The notes under the pieces were generated by a model. It worked only from the letters and a program-made list of their open reading frames with translations, was not told the origin of the DNA and did no database searches. Position numbers and translations under genes: made by a program. Shown here piece after piece: positions 40,101 through 54,010 of a stretch of DNA of 64,000 nt. Positions within the stretch are counted from its first letter, which is position 1. Each line of letters starts with the position of its first letter. Origin of the DNA: Stercorarius parasiticus (taxonomy: Eukaryota > Chordata > Aves > Charadriiformes > Stercorariidae); NCBI GenBank assembly GCA_013396915.1, contig VWZL01000594.1, positions 496,618-560,617 on the forward strand. The letters run 5' to 3'.

Positions 40101-41761
40101 ATCAAGTAAAACCAGTTAAAAAAATATATTCATTCTTATTTATTAATGTTTACTCAGCCTCTACCTGTATACAGTTTAAAAAAAAATAAAATCAAAGCTG
40201 ACAAGAAAAGCATTTCTCCCCTTCTCACTACTCCTTCCTTTGTTCCTCCTCAAAACCCAGAATTCCAACAACCAAACCTACAAGATTTTTGTGTCGGCAT
40301 AATTATTGATTTCTGGACCAGAGGTACTACAGGGAATCCACAAATCTTCACGATGCCCTTGAGTGCTAGATGCACTGTTAGAATTTCTCTGAATTATGTG
40401 AAAGATATGAGAACTTACGTTACCAGACAGTTCCCTACTGGGCACAAATGTGAAGAGGAACATGAATCAAATGTCACTCTCTCCAAAGTCACTGGAAGTC
40501 AATTCTTTCATCAGACCCAATAGTCACCTATTTAAAATGACAGTACTTCACCAAATTAAACCTCCCAATGATATTTTACATCCATTTGTTTTAGAGTATA
40601 TAATATACTTCATCTCGAATAAAACCAGCAAGCCTACATAAGAAGATATGAATCTGTGAAATTCAAGGTCCTTGACCCTCCAAGTTTCATTAGAGCTGAA
40701 TCAAGTCTAACATCATAAAGCACCAGGCAAAAGACCAAGGAGGACAGGCTGATACAATAACAAAATTAAGCTGTTTTGCATTTTATAACTGGAGCAAAAT
40801 TAGATCTTTACCAATTTATTTGCCAAGTTCCTAACACAAATATTTCTTTAAAGTAGATGTGTTTATAAAATTATATGGGGAACACAAAATATTTTTGCTG
40901 TTCTCAGAGCCAATACGCACATTAGAAAGTTTACAACAAATTTACCAATGCAAGATTTCCTTTTACCAAAAACGTTGAAAGAAATAATCTAATATAAATA
41001 ATGTATTGAATATCATGTTCCCTTCCAAACTACTCTCCAAATACCCGGCAAGTGCTATGGAGCATGCAAAGGTCCCTAGAACACAACCACAAAACCCCCC
41101 ATTTGCTACATTAACAGGAGAAAACTTGATCCTTGAAGATTAAGTGGAATTTAAGACTACTTCTTTATTAGAAAGTCTAAATAACACTGACACTGTCCAT
41201 GAGAACTCCCTTTTAAAAATGTCTGCTGTGTCACCTCCAGAATACGTGAGCTGCTCTTATTCCCATTTTCAAGTCACAAAGTCTACAAGTAGTGGTAAGT
41301 ACTGACTCAGCAGCATCACTTTGCTGCCACCTGAATAATTAAGAAAATAAATAACGAGTTTCAGCATGGAAGATTTGCTGTAGTGTTATGTCACACAAAT
41401 ACATTTAAGTCTTCTCAGGATAGTACATGACAATTTTTCAGAATGAATACCAGTTAAGGAAATGGGTTTGGGGAAAAAAAATAAATCACAGGAAACAGTC
41501 CAAAGCTGTACAATAAATACAGTGTAATACTCCCTATGGCATTTGCTATGGAAAATAAAATTAGACCTTTTAAGCTACTGTGTTAAATTCTAAGGTGGAA
41601 GACTGCAAAAAAGAAAAACCCAGAGAAATATTTCCAAATCCTGTCCTCTGCACTGACTACTACTTTTAAAATACTTAGGTGCACTAATAGGCATGAAAAG
41701 TTATTGGCTTATTCTTGCAATCTGGACAGCCATACTATACAGAATGACACATATGAATAGC

Positions 41762-41834
41762 AAGGGGAAAAAAAGAAAAAAAAACAACCCAAAAAAATCC
41801 CCAACAAAAAAACAAACAAACAAACAAACAAAAA
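41762..41834 (+). repeat. A/C-rich low-complexity tract with (CAAA)n
   Basis: A runs interrupted by G or CC lead into five to six CAAA units. It is the complement-type counterpart of the T/G-rich tracts elsewhere in the window. Confidence 0.88.
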
Positions 41835-43779
41835 GCTACTGAGATCATTAAAGAGCAGAAGGCCAAGTCCGGCAAACTATGGAAAGCTGCATCAGCACAT
41901 GAGAAATTACAGCTCACCACATTGCTAACAACCTAAAGAACAATGGCTGCATAGATCTATTTCTCCTGTAAGTAATCTATACCTAACCTACTTTATTTTT
42001 CATACATACATATCTTATTCACTGTAGGTACACACTGCATCAGATGAAGAAAATAAGGACAGTATTTTGATTTTTTTTATAAAATCATTACATCGGACAC
42101 TTGAACGGTGAGTGCTCCATAGCTCCATAAAACCACTTTAATCAGTGTGTGATACCTCCATAAGTTATTTGATCACTTGGTACCTAAGCAGAAGCGTAAG
42201 GAGTAGAGGTTAAAGCCCTTAATGGCACAGACCACATACTCAGGTAGGAGCTAAGATGCCATTAAGATGCAGTAGATCCAGCCTTCCATTGTTGAGACAA
42301 AACTGCTTCTCTGAAAGTTTTGATTCCATTCTACAACACACAAGGTCTTTCAAAATAAACTCTTTTAAGTGTTTCACTGGGTTTTGGCTCATTTTTCCCA
42401 GTGGAGGTATTCTAGATGTTCATATAGGTCATGTCAGAGATGGAAAATCCTGTGAAAATCCTGTGCTTAAAAAAAATCTTTTAAAAACACGTGTGGAACA
42501 GAAGAAAGCGGGAGTATAGTTTTAGTCACCTACTGGGAAAATTTATTGGAAAATACATTCTCAAGATACAAAATTCAGAAACAAAACTATGAAATCATGG
42601 TCTTTGGTTTAGATAAGAAAAATCAAATGTCCTCGTTAAGAATCACATATTCAGATTAATTTAGTTATGTAGGAACTTACACGTGATCAAGGCTGTCAAA
42701 AAGGTCAAAGCTTCAGCTCAGGAGAAACTCAGACCGCAGCACTTTCTAGGCTGACTTGAAGCAATTTCAGTGGAAATTACTACAGAAATAATTGACATAG
42801 GGCCCAACAATTTCTTCTGTTAGATGCAGAATATTCAGGCACTATATTTATGCAATACAAACAAAAATAATTTATTTAAGAAGAGACATAGTGAGGGACC
42901 TAATTTGTTTCTAATCTGATTCTACTTCACTAAAGAACCAATCTCACATCACTTCTTAAACAGGAGTCTAATGGGTTAAAAGGCACACTGAGATTTTAAA
43001 TGAACCTCATCTAAATGAACCTTGAGTAAGTTATGTTTGCTGTGGGTTTTCTTTCCCCTTCTACACAATTGTTTACAAGGTCTCTTCAGACTACTGAGCG
43101 TACAAAATTGGGAGTTATAAAAAAAAATCTGTTTAAAGGAAATATTTATTAGGAGTAAAGTCTTCACTTTACCTATTTCTACACTGCTTGGATGATTAAG
43201 AACGAGTCAGGAACAATGCCCTCATTATTTTGGGAAAATAGCAAAGTTTGTATGGACTAAGCCTCACTAGAGAAGAGTAGTACCTTCTGATGAATTTTTT
43301 TCTTGAAAAGATATTAACATTAATTTAAATAAGTATACTGTGCTTTGATAGCAACTCTGATTTTCCTTGCAATATAAACAAGAATTTTGTGGCATCTTCA
43401 GATCTTTTGCTTTTATTATCCATGCCTAGAAAACGCATGAAATTAAAACAGTTAGATGGCATCCCCAAATTTATTTTAGGAAAAATAATCTTTACTCTTT
43501 TAATAATACGACCTTTTGTTCCTCTAAACTATACTGCAATTAGTACCACAATTCAGAAGAAATTAGTCCACACATTAGCTATCTGTAACTATAGATTTCC
43601 TCGGACTATGCGGTTTACTCTACTGCCATATGTGTTAGCAATACTGTACTCATAGTTTCAGCCACAACATAATTAAATTTAAGGCATATGACGGCAACTG
43701 AATAACTATAAAAATTCAGTCTCACAGGGGACACTATATGAAGCAAGTCCAAGCTCCTAGGACCAAGGTCACTTATGAA

Positions 43780-43862
43780 TAAGCTTAATCTGAAGTGTGC
43801 GATCTCGCTGACTTCAGTGGAGATAGTTATGTGCCTTAGGCTAAATACATGCTTAACGCCCC
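43780..43862. repeat. Ancient unclassified amniote interspersed repeat fragment
   Basis: The plus strand has GCTGACTTCAGTGGAG followed by ATGTGCCTTAGGCTAAATAC and ATGCTTAAC. This is the layout of a decayed repeat common in turtles, crocodilians and birds, in which a GACTTCAATGGG-like block precedes ATGTGCTTAA-like blocks. I cannot give it a family name or a reliable orientation. Confidence 0.4.
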
Positions 43863-44826
43863 ACTGTGACTTTCACAGCAAATTCTTGAAGCACTGAACA
43901 ATTCCTGTTTCCCAAAGGAAAGATGTCTTTTTTCTAAGTACTCTTTGATACACTAGTAATGTATTTTCCACAAACTAGCAAATATGCATATATACTAAAT
44001 GAGTAAGGACATAGAAGAGATCTGAATCTATAATGAACTTCAAAAAAAAAAAGAAATCAAAGGGTAAATGTAAAACATGCTGAATCATCCTTGATACAGA
44101 TAGGAATTTGAATAGAACAGTAAATGCAGTGACCTAAATCCTGACGAGATATCAAAATTTCAAATATATTTTTGCAGCAATAAATACAGGGGAATAATTC
44201 ATTCCCACACATAATTAGAAAGTAGGCTGATCTCCAAGGAGTTCTGCCATCTCCAGAACGCCTAACCTATAATTTATAAATACAACCAGCGTTATTAAAT
44301 AATCATGGTGATTCTTTTCTACAACATAAGAAACAAAACAGTCTACTGGGAGACTCTCCATTATTACATCAGTAAAAATCTGGCAAACTTAACTAATCTC
44401 TCAGTTGTGTGGACTTTTAAGCTTGGACACAAGGAAGACATACCATTTTTGAGCTACAGCTTCAAAATGTACTGCTACCTGAAATCAATAACTAACTGAA
44501 GGTTGAAAAGATACAGGCTGTCTGCATCGTAGCTCAATATGAGACTTGAACACGGATGTAAAGCAGAGAGAAGCCCATCAAAATACATTTCTTTAATAGA
44601 AAGCAAACAGAACTAGGTCAAGAGAAAGACTAAAGATGAACAAGTAAGTTTTTTTTGCACAACACCTCTAAAATGAGCTGAATCTGCAAAAGTAGTAACT
44701 GATTTTATAGGCTGGAGTTGCAATCATAATAAATCCAAATGTCAGCTAAGATAACAAAGACTCCTGCATATTTTAGGAAAGCACAGAAAGCTTGTTAGGA
44801 AAGGAGAGACAAAAGACATGTTAAAT

Positions 44827-44844
44827 GGGGGGGTGGGGGGGGGG
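44827..44844 (+). repeat. Poly-G run, G7-T-G10
   Basis: Seven G, one T and ten G in succession, inside AT-rich intron. Such a run can fold as a G-quadruplex. In gene sense it would be a poly-C tract in the RNA. Confidence 0.9.
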
Positions 44845-46434
44845 CGAGCATGTCCCAGAACAACCTCACTTGTATTTAAGAAGAAAGTTACATAACTGAA
44901 AGTGTCTTCTTTTACTTACAGTTACAAAATCTGGGAAATATAAATTCTCACACTTGAAGAAAGCACAGCCTTTTCTGTCACCTGCCCTGGCCTTGCTGCA
45001 TTCCTTTTGCCACCCTTCTAGCACCTCTCACTGAGCTGATTCAATGGCTCAATTATTCCTGTATGCCAGGAGAAGGAATCCTCAGGAGCTTTTCTTGCAG
45101 GTTAGATAAGCGCGCAGGCTATTGTGAGATTACACATACCATGTAACACACCTCTCCATCACTTCATACCCATACTCTGTGTTGGTTGTGGAGAACAAGG
45201 GAAGCAGCGTGCACAACAAGAACGCTTCTATTATGGAGAACTCCTGCTCATGTGCGCTGCAGCCTGAAGAACGCAATCCTGGATTTCATTCAACCTGTTG
45301 ATTTCAGAATTGAGGGACAGAAAAATACTTCTACTGGTATCTGAAAGCTGGGAAAGTTTGTAAAATTCTCTTAAGCTGCCTGCTGTATATCATTCTATAC
45401 CAAATTTAAAACAACTTCATTCCAGACTGTTATTTTCCCCAGAAGCTAAAGGTGAGATCTTCCCACTCCTTTTTTCCTTCTTATCTTTATTCATTTCTTG
45501 TCCCCTTTTCTATTTACCCCTACTAATTACCTCCTGTGATAACTCAAGGTCAAAGGATCACAGTACAAGATTCCACAAAATCTCAGTACAAGGCAATGTC
45601 TTTGCCTGCTGGACCTCCTTCCACAGCCAAAACCAGCTCTTTCGGATGCACAGCGAAGTCACCAGTAAACCCACACAGCTCCGTGCAGCCCATCTGTGAA
45701 TACACACGTGCTGTATTTTGCAGCTGAGGGGCTTTGATTGAAAATCCTCAGAACCAGGAGCTATTTGCATTTAATCTTATACACCCTGACAATAAGATGG
45801 TTAAGCAAAGTATCTATGTTATTCTAGCCTAAAAACCATAATTTACAAGTACGTCATGTCAGTAATGTTACATTAAGAAGCATAAAGAATATCTTTTTCT
45901 GAACCCCCAATTCTGCAAAAATCTCCAAACGTAGTCAAACAGACAAATTAAAGATTGAGTAGGGAAGAAAACAATGAAATGGAACCTTAGAAATAGAGTT
46001 ATTCCATGTTTTATTCATGGAGAAAATGTATTAGAAGTACAGAGGCTTGTCAAAACTATTTTCTGTGAAATTAACAGTTTTGGGAAAAAGCGCAAAAATA
46101 ATATTACAACACAGCTGTACTTCCATTTTATCTAGTGCCTACGTGCTTTTCAACCTCTAAATAAGTGTATTTTTACAGTAAATTGCTTTTTTATATAGGA
46201 AAAACTTCAGTGAGAGAAAAATTGGTCAAGTCAGGAAGATCTTCAACAGGTTAATCGTGTCGCCTGGGTTTTTGACAGTCAGCAAAATCATAATCATTAT
46301 AGTAAAGAGAAGTTTACTACCAACACTTACTTTTTTTTTTTCCCTCATAAGTTTCTCAGGCCCTAGAGCCTCTCCGGTTTCCTTAACCTTTGCAAAGATG
46401 CCACTTTAATCTTTTTTTCCTAAAAAATACACAC

Positions 46435-46705
46435 AGACACGCACAGGATGCTGACACGGCCAGACAGACAGACTGCCACAGACAAGGCGCAGCCTGCAAC
46501 AGCACTGACTTGCATAAAATGCTAGCACAGAGAGCCAGGTCCCCTCCTCCTCTTGGGCTGGTGAAGGCTGCAGGTCACTAGCACAGGCACATGCCTTCCT
46601 GCTCTCTGGATCCACACGCACATTGGTGGATTCCCCCAGGTACCAGCACAGCCCCTCGGTCTGCCCAGCATCCCAGCCCCTCTTACGATAATCCTCTGCT
46701 TTAGC
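46435..46705. other. GC-rich island of unknown origin
   Basis: This is a block of higher GC content with CA-rich words at its left end (ACACACAGACACGCACAGG) and several CpGs further in (GGCGCAGCC, CCACACGCAC, CCCTCGGTC). Overlapping frames are open on the minus strand but look compositional. An old LTR is possible but no end structure is visible. Confidence 0.35.
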
Positions 46706-48394
46706 AACCGCCCATTTTGTCAGCAGGTTGAGTGGACTGAAAATCACACTGCTCATCACAACTGCGAGTTCTTTTCCTCAGTATGCAGCACATTGCCTGC
46801 AGGAATATGCTGATTTTTCACGTTTGTGCAGACCCAAAAGAACTTCAGGTTCACCATTGTTTGTGGTGAAAGAGAATCTTTTTGTGCAGAAAGAATCAAG
46901 GAGCTCTTAAATTACCCATTCATCAGAGCATGCTCTTGGAAGTTGAGAAATCTTCATTGGCAATCAACTTTTCACAGACTAGTGCATGGATCAACAACTT
47001 GTTAAATAACAAACTGATAAATGCTTAGTTCGTGAAAAAAAGGAATATCATACACCCATAGATTCAGCGTAATATCAATTTGTGCATAACTTGCCACTTG
47101 CAGATCCATCAGTGTTTATGTTACCCATCCTGCAACAGACCACTTGCTGCTTGTTCTCAAAAGTGCATCCTGAATGTTTTCAACTGCAACCACACTTTCC
47201 TTTAATTATTGGCCGGTAATAGACTCTCTCGCCTAAAGATGTTACAAGATTATGGAAACAGGAGCATAAAAAAAAACCCAAACCCAGTAATACTGATGTT
47301 ATCCTCAGGAGGTTTAATGAATGCATTGCCTTTTACAGAAGCTACCGGAGTGGTGGCAAGCAGGTGCTTTGACAAACTTTTCATTTTAAAGCTGTTCCCT
47401 ACAGTAAGGATCCCATGGAATAATTTTGAAATCAGGCCTGTGAGAAGGGGATGGCTGGGCATTATTCACTTTGGGTCAGATTGAACAATCCTAAAATAAG
47501 TTTAAATTAACAGAAGGTAAAACCAGAAAATGTCTTCAAGCTCACCTTTCAGAGTTTATCTCAAATCGTTCCTTTGGGAAGGAGAGGTGTATGATTGTCT
47601 TCTTACTACATACTACAGAAAACTAGCCAAGCTATACAGTCCAAAAGCACAGACTTCTTCTGGGGGTCTCCAAGAGGCCAAAACATTTTCAGGAAGCCCA
47701 TGCACCCCTGGCCTACCTCCGAAGCCTTTGCTACCTATTGATCCTCCTCCTAAAGCTGAAACTAGGCTGCAATAAATCTCCAGGCTTTCTTACCCACATG
47801 GCATTTATTTGTGAACTCCTTCCCCCTCAAGGGAAGTTGGAGGTAAAAACACAAATAAAAATGGACAAAAAAAAAAATACTAAGTATTTGACAGAACCCT
47901 CACAAAGAACAACAGGTTCTCCCATCCCAAAAGACTCAGAATCAAGACATACGACAATAAAGTAATTTTTTTGAACACTACAGCAGGCATGACCCAATCT
48001 TTGAGTAATGACAGTTGGTAGGTATAATTTTGGAAAGATTTAAAAAGTAATTTATTTTTGAGCCCAGCCTTTAGTTGATGAGTATGATAGGCCTTTGCAG
48101 CATTATTTTCCTCCTGTTATAAAGAAACTTGTGTTTTGCTTTGTCATTTTTTTTCAAGAGAAGGAAAGACAAAAATAACAGGAGCAGTAACAGCAGCAGA
48201 CACACCAGCAACAGCAATGGTAGTGTCTGCTCCACTTCCTGGAATGACATACTAAGAGGCACAAAATATAACATAATTGGCCTCTGAAGACTGTAATGAC
48301 TCCAGTTATTAATGTAGCTCCAACCCAATGGTAATCTTGATTATCTCTCAAACATTAATGCCAAATCCCTGTGACTACGGAGCACCACTTTCTA

Positions 48395-48490
48395 CATGCT
48401 ACAAGGAAATTAAGTGACTAGCCCACAGTAACACTGGAAATCTGCATCAAAGAACCCAGCTCAACGCAGGAGACCTGGACTCAAGATTTA
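48395..48490 (+). repeat. MIR/L3-like ancient repeat fragment
   Basis: The segment reads AAATTAAGTGACTAGCCCAC, then AGTAACACTGGAA, then AACCCAGCTC and GAGACCTGGACTCAAG. The order and spacing match the well-known MIR/CR1-L3 3' pattern (TTAAGTGACTTGCCCAAGG, GTCACAC, GAACCCAGG, TCCTGACTC). Divergence is high, as expected for an element older than birds. The plus orientation is by comparison with that consensus from memory. Confidence 0.5.
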
Positions 48491-51239
48491 ACTAACAGAC
48501 TACCCTTCCTTTCTTTACTTAAGGGTGGAGCTACAAGGATCCCAGAGATAAATACTTTAAAATGTCAAAAGCCATCACTAACTCACACTTCTAGATACAC
48601 ACACGTTCAACCTTACCTTGAAATAGGACAGCCACAGAAGTTGCATGGGGGGTGCAGTTGTTTTTTATATAAACTGAGTTATGGTTGTTCTGCAGAATAA
48701 TTGTGAGCTCGTAATTGTTTCTCTTAGTCCCTAAATCTCTTGGTTATACTCACAGAAAACTGAGAAGAAACAGCACGCTCCTCAAATTCCATTTCCATTT
48801 TGGCAAGACAGCCAGTCCAGACCTTTGTAAACTCACAAAGCAGGACAGAAAAGCAGCACTTGGCACTCTACTTAAACTTGGCCATCTAAAAATGCAGAAC
48901 TGCTTTAAATAGGACAGTACGCTTTGATTTGTCATAATGTTTATTATTGCACTTATTTTCTGCCTGAAGATATTATTAAAGAAGATGTTTCATCTCAATG
49001 TATGTATAAAATCAAAGGAATGAAGAAAGGCAGTATGCCTAATTTAATTACTGTCCTGGTTCTTTCAGTAAATGATGGCTGAGCATACCAATATGAATAA
49101 GGATTTGTCCTAAATGTCACTCTATAATTATGAAAGAGCAGGAAATTGAGATACAGACTCTGATTCTAATTGCTCCATGATAACCATGCAAATGCATCTC
49201 ACTCAAAGTATTCTTTCATGACCCTGGAGTTCAGGATCTTGCTCTTTTGCCCTTCGTGTCTATTTACGAAGGAAAACTTCTTGGCATCTAAATTATGGCT
49301 GTGATGTTCTGTGATGCTGATTTTCTAACCGCTCAATTTAACTGAATAGGATTTACAAGCACATATCATTAATAAAATTTGTATCAGCCAGAAAGGGACC
49401 TAACTCATATACCCACCATTTGAACATACCAGTCCTTCACCCCTCTTCACATCAAAAGAAGAGGGAAAAATACTAATCTGCTCAGGAAACCGAGTATTTT
49501 CCTTGATCCACTGAGAACACACAGCACAGGCCAATTATCTATAATATCTCAGACACGTTTTAAACATGTTCTGAGGGAAGCACAGCTAGGAGCTAGTGTT
49601 ACATGCCTCCAGCGGCTCATCAACCAGGCTCATTCACAACTCAACTTTTCAGATAAAATACACTAAAAGAGTTTTAGGATAAAGTTAAATTAGTAGCGGT
49701 TCTGGGTTGTGGTTTTTTTCCTCAATCAAATTTGGAATAAGATTACACCGTTCACTTACATAAATGACAGAACAGAAACAGGACTCTCATTTCAGTACTT
49801 CTGTTCCAGAATATGAACCAGGGTGCTTCAGGATGCTGGAGGGACTAACCTTTCATTAGCCTTGATTTCTACTTAATTTCATTCCAATTTAATACTGACA
49901 ACTTCTCTAGTCTTCATTTCTTCTTCTCCTTGCTTTCAGTAACTTAAGCTTCAAGACCCCTAATAACATGCCTAGACACAAGAATGCAATGGTTATTTTT
50001 GGCTAACACAAATATGCTCTTTTCATTTGATAATGCTACCCATTCTTTCACTGCAAAGCAGGCAAGAATCCCTTTCCTCCACACTCAGCACTCTTTCAGA
50101 GGCTGTAGATCATGGTTAGAGGAGTTTAGAAGATGGCATATTTTATCTCATTTCCCTGGACACCTTAAGTTACTCCATTAGTGTGTCAGATTTATTAAAC
50201 AATGCTTCAGGGGGAAATGTCTACCTCAGTAGAATAGGTCGTTCTGAAAATACAAAAATGCCTCGGTTTCTAACTAAGGACAAGGTAGTTCCACGTGACT
50301 CTCCATTCCATACTTGGAAGCCATGCTGGAAGTTGGGCGTATGCTTGAAATCTGGCTGGGTGCAATTCTGGCTCGTGCTGCTCACCCTTCACAAGAAGTT
50401 TCACGGAGGACCAGCAGGCATTTATTCAGTGAGTCTTTTTCCCTTACTAACTTAAAAATTAACATGAAATTTCCCTTTTAATTGTTATCAGGAGATCTAT
50501 ACAGTGATATAATTAATGTAGGGAAGTCGCACATCCGTTTTTGTCATGTTCGTTATTAGTGCTGTTTACTTTTTTATCTTATTTATTGTCCACTATCTGT
50601 AGTGACAATGCAAAATGCTACTGAGCTAAATAATCTATGAACCTCCTTTTTGGCAGAGACACAGAGGTCTTTGTTACTTTACTGTCACCATCTTTATTTT
50701 GCTCAAAACCTGTAAATATAAACTGAAATATTATTACATATTTCAAGCAGAAAACTGAAGGAATGTTACCCCTAGGTTTAACTGGATCTGTAATGATACA
50801 TCGCTAAAGGTGGCATGTGGGAATGGTGAAGCTTCCAAAAGAGTACAAGGATTTGGGTGCCCAGTTCCAATTAAAAATCAAAATATGTCATTGTTTTCAA
50901 CATAGAAACATAAATTGCTGCCAACAATACATTCATGAGTAAAGCAATACATTCAAATTATTTAAGTATCTCTTCTCTGGTTCTAAGCAGTTGTCTGACA
51001 AAAATACATAGTTAGGATCTTTTTTTCCTATTGTCTGTTTAAAGACAAATTAAACCTCTGAAAAATCTGCTTTCCTTGCACTGACAAACACGAATGGGTT
51101 ACATGGGCATTTTGTCAGACTCTGAGACAACTTCGGCTTGGGAGCAGGAGATCTGCTTTATTAGAAATCTCAGGAAAAACATCCAGCATGGGGTATTTGC
51201 CCCTTTTGAGTTTCTGTGCTGGTGCCACTGTCTTTCAAA

Positions 51240-51465
51240 ATGAGATAGCATCTACCCAGACACCAGCAGTGCTAGTGCCAGAGCTCGCTGCCCACGCTCT
51301 CCTCCATAGACACTGATGCTGACTCCAGGCTTCTGACAAGAGCCACCCTTCGGCTGGCTGAGGACTGGCCCCGCAGCCAAAGGCACCCAGCAACCCCCAT
51401 GCTTGAGGCACCCGAAGAGCTAACGCTGTTTCAATGAACCCCAGCTGATCCACCCTAGCTGAGGA
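51240..51465. other. GC-rich island of unknown origin
   Basis: The segment is rich in CCAGC/GCTGG words, with CpGs in GAGCTCGCTG, CCCACGCTC, CCTTCGGCTGG and CACCCGAAGAG. It is surrounded by AT-rich intron. No family was recognised. Confidence 0.35.
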
Positions 51466-51686
51466 GCTGGTATTTGGTCTTTTGCTGCCAAAAGCAGTAG
51501 CATAATTTATAAATACAGCATATTATTCTATTCCCTTATTACACTTAGAATGCGCTTCACATTTGAAAAGCGAGCATATTTATTTCTGTTTTACAGTTTG
51601 TAACTACCTGTCTTAATGACCCACTTACCAGCACCATATTTTTTTGTACTTTTTCTTTAATAGCATCTGTATTTGTCCCACTCATC

Positions 51687-51734
51687 CAAAAAAAAAAAAA
51701 AACCACACAAAAAAACCACCCAGTAAAAACACCA
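51687..51734 (+). repeat. A/C-rich low-complexity tract
   Basis: A run of about 15 A is followed by CCACAC, a 7-8 base A run, CCACCC and more A-rich words. It has the same composition class as 41762-41834 but no exact repeat unit. Confidence 0.8.
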
Positions 51735-53894
51735 AAGAGGCTTCAGGTCAGCTCAGCACTCCTACCCTCCATTACAAAATTAATAAAAATAATTAGTACA
51801 TTTAATTAATAGACACAGGAGGAGCTCCAAACCCACCACAGAATTTTCACACAGCGTGTTCATCACATTCAAAATATCTCAGCAACTACTTGATTAATAT
51901 CACCGGGTCATTACACCAACACTTTAGTTTGGCTGGTACTGATTGCAATTGATCTGCAGGCTATCTGAATTTAAAAGAAATACAAAAAAAAAAAATCCTG
52001 TCCTTTACTTACTAAAAAACAAGCATGCTGCTTTTTTGTTGGTGAGGCTGCTAATGCCTAACGCAACTATGTTACTAAAAGATCATAATCTGATATGATG
52101 ACTGTAATTTCGCATTTAAATAAGTATGTTAAGTTTTGCATCCATCTCAAAAGTCAAAACATTATTTTCTACCTTGCCCTCAGAACTCCGCAAAACCCAT
52201 GCAGTAATCTGTCAAATTAGAATTTTTTTAAAATGAAAAAACAAGTATTTTTGTTGCGATAGCATACTCTAGCCCAACAGACCATGCTTTTGAATCTCAC
52301 TAATGTGCGTTAAATAAAAACTACCTAATACAAACACAAGACAAAGGTTAGAGCCCACAGTTTCCAACCTCTTCACTACAATGTGCCTCTCCCTGCTCTC
52401 TACTGACAGTACTAAGCAGACACCTTACCACAGCATTACTTTTTAAACATAGAGAGTATCTATTTAATTATTCTATTTTATTAGTTATACACAAGTAAGT
52501 GTTAGATCATAAGAGCGATACTACTACATCAGAACGGCACATGCATATTCCTTTCAGTTATATTGACACAAAGCTACACCAAGAACAGGCCCTTCTTCCT
52601 CAACGTCCACTAACAGACAAAAATATAAATAGGGCATGTAAGAGTCATTGCCACCATGTCAAAAGTCATTTTGTCAAGTCACGTATATTCTTTTTCATTC
52701 GTAAACCTTGAGCAAGTACGAAAGCATGTATTACCACATACATAGAATTAAATACACACTTACAAAGCTTCTAACAGAGATGGTCTGAAATTAGGTTTGA
52801 ACAAAAAATGTGCTCTATCTCTGAAAGTGTTTGTTTTTTTAAAAGTTGAACAATATTTAGATGGATGCACTTTCATATTTCCACTTTTAATTCATTTTTT
52901 TCCAGCTAATAAGACAAATTATTTCATTTCTGAAATATGCTGGGTGAAATAACTATGCTTTACATGTTCATTGGATCACTGCTTTACAGATGAGGCTGAG
53001 GCATTAAATCCAAAATGGCTAAAGCTCCATCCGAAGACAAATCTCTTCTAAAAACTACAGCAAGCTACATTATTCAAAACTATTCAGCAAGTATTCAAGC
53101 AACAACATGATGGATGCGGCAGGCCAGCCTGGGTACACAGCTAATCAATATCACACTCGTGAACAGTCACAGTGTAGTGTGAAGCCTGATGTGGAGATGA
53201 CACATGCATCTGCTTAATATTTGGTACCACGAGCCATCCCACCAACTTGAGCCGGACCCCTCGCTACAAATCCCAGCTACACACATACATCTTTGTGGGA
53301 AAGATGCAGGGGCCCTGGTTTTGTAACACCTATGGCAAACAGTTAAGAAATTAAAAAAGACCTTGGATAGCTATGCCTTTGTGAACTTTCAGAAAAGGCT
53401 ACTATTTACTGCAGTCATGATTTAATGACTACACTAACCAATACAAACCCAAAGATTTGTTTTTTCAATAGGCTATGGCACAACACAAGCACACCACTCA
53501 CCCACATTAATGTGCATTACTTGAATGAATTCCCCACTGCTTATAACACTGAATATAAAGGTCTTCCTTATATATCTGAATAATCAATACTTGGAATCAA
53601 ATAAGTCATGTTCCACCAGGGAAGAAGAAAATTAATGAGGTTAAATTAATGCTGCCACTTTCTATAAACCGGCAATGGTTTCCCGCTACAGAAACCACTA
53701 ACTTCATTATTTTACAACAGGAAATCAACACTATAGCATATTTTAAAAGTCTAATTTACTTAGAGTAATAAAAAGGCACCCTCAAGGCCCATCATGTATG
53801 TCATATTATGCTTAGTTTTAAATATTTCAGCTTAAAAACAGTATGCAAAAATCTCAGTGAATCAAGTTGATTAATATTCTGCATTTCTATGCAG

Positions 53895-54010
53895 TACTGC
53901 TCTCCACTCACCAAGTACTATATAAATATTATTTTATTAAATTTCAAAGCAATTGTGTTAGGTGGGATAATAAAATGCCTCTGTCTTACATTCTTTATCT
54001 GGGTAATACA
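53895..54010 (+). repeat. Possible MIR/L3-like ancient repeat fragment
   Basis: The segment has the layout of the 5' half of MIR/L3-type elements: AAGTACTATATAAATATTA, then TTAAATTTCAAAGCAA, then TTAGGTGGGATAATAAAATG and TTACATTCTTTATCTGGG. These stand in for the CACAACAACCCTGTGAGGTAGG and TTTTACAGATGGGG blocks. Decay is heavy and the match could be coincidental. Confidence 0.3.

Larger units (their letters stand above)
24836..43779. other. Intronic sequence, little recognised
   Basis: About 19 kb of AT-rich sequence. The supported features are the tandem duplication at 32570-32671, the inverted repeat at 34112-34130, and the A/C-rich tract at 41762-41834. Homeobox-type TAATTA words cluster near 33745-33765. 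No gene was seen. Confidence 0.55.

Noticed and set aside
40146..40523. A 125-codon plus-strand open frame
   Set aside because: It has no recognised domain, no repeat relation and ordinary intronic composition. One frame of this length is expected by chance in 64 kb of six-frame sequence.
52970..53010. TTACAGATGAGGCTGAGGC, like the MIR core
   Set aside because: A single 15-20 base match without the neighbouring MIR blocks. Could be a relic, but cannot be supported.
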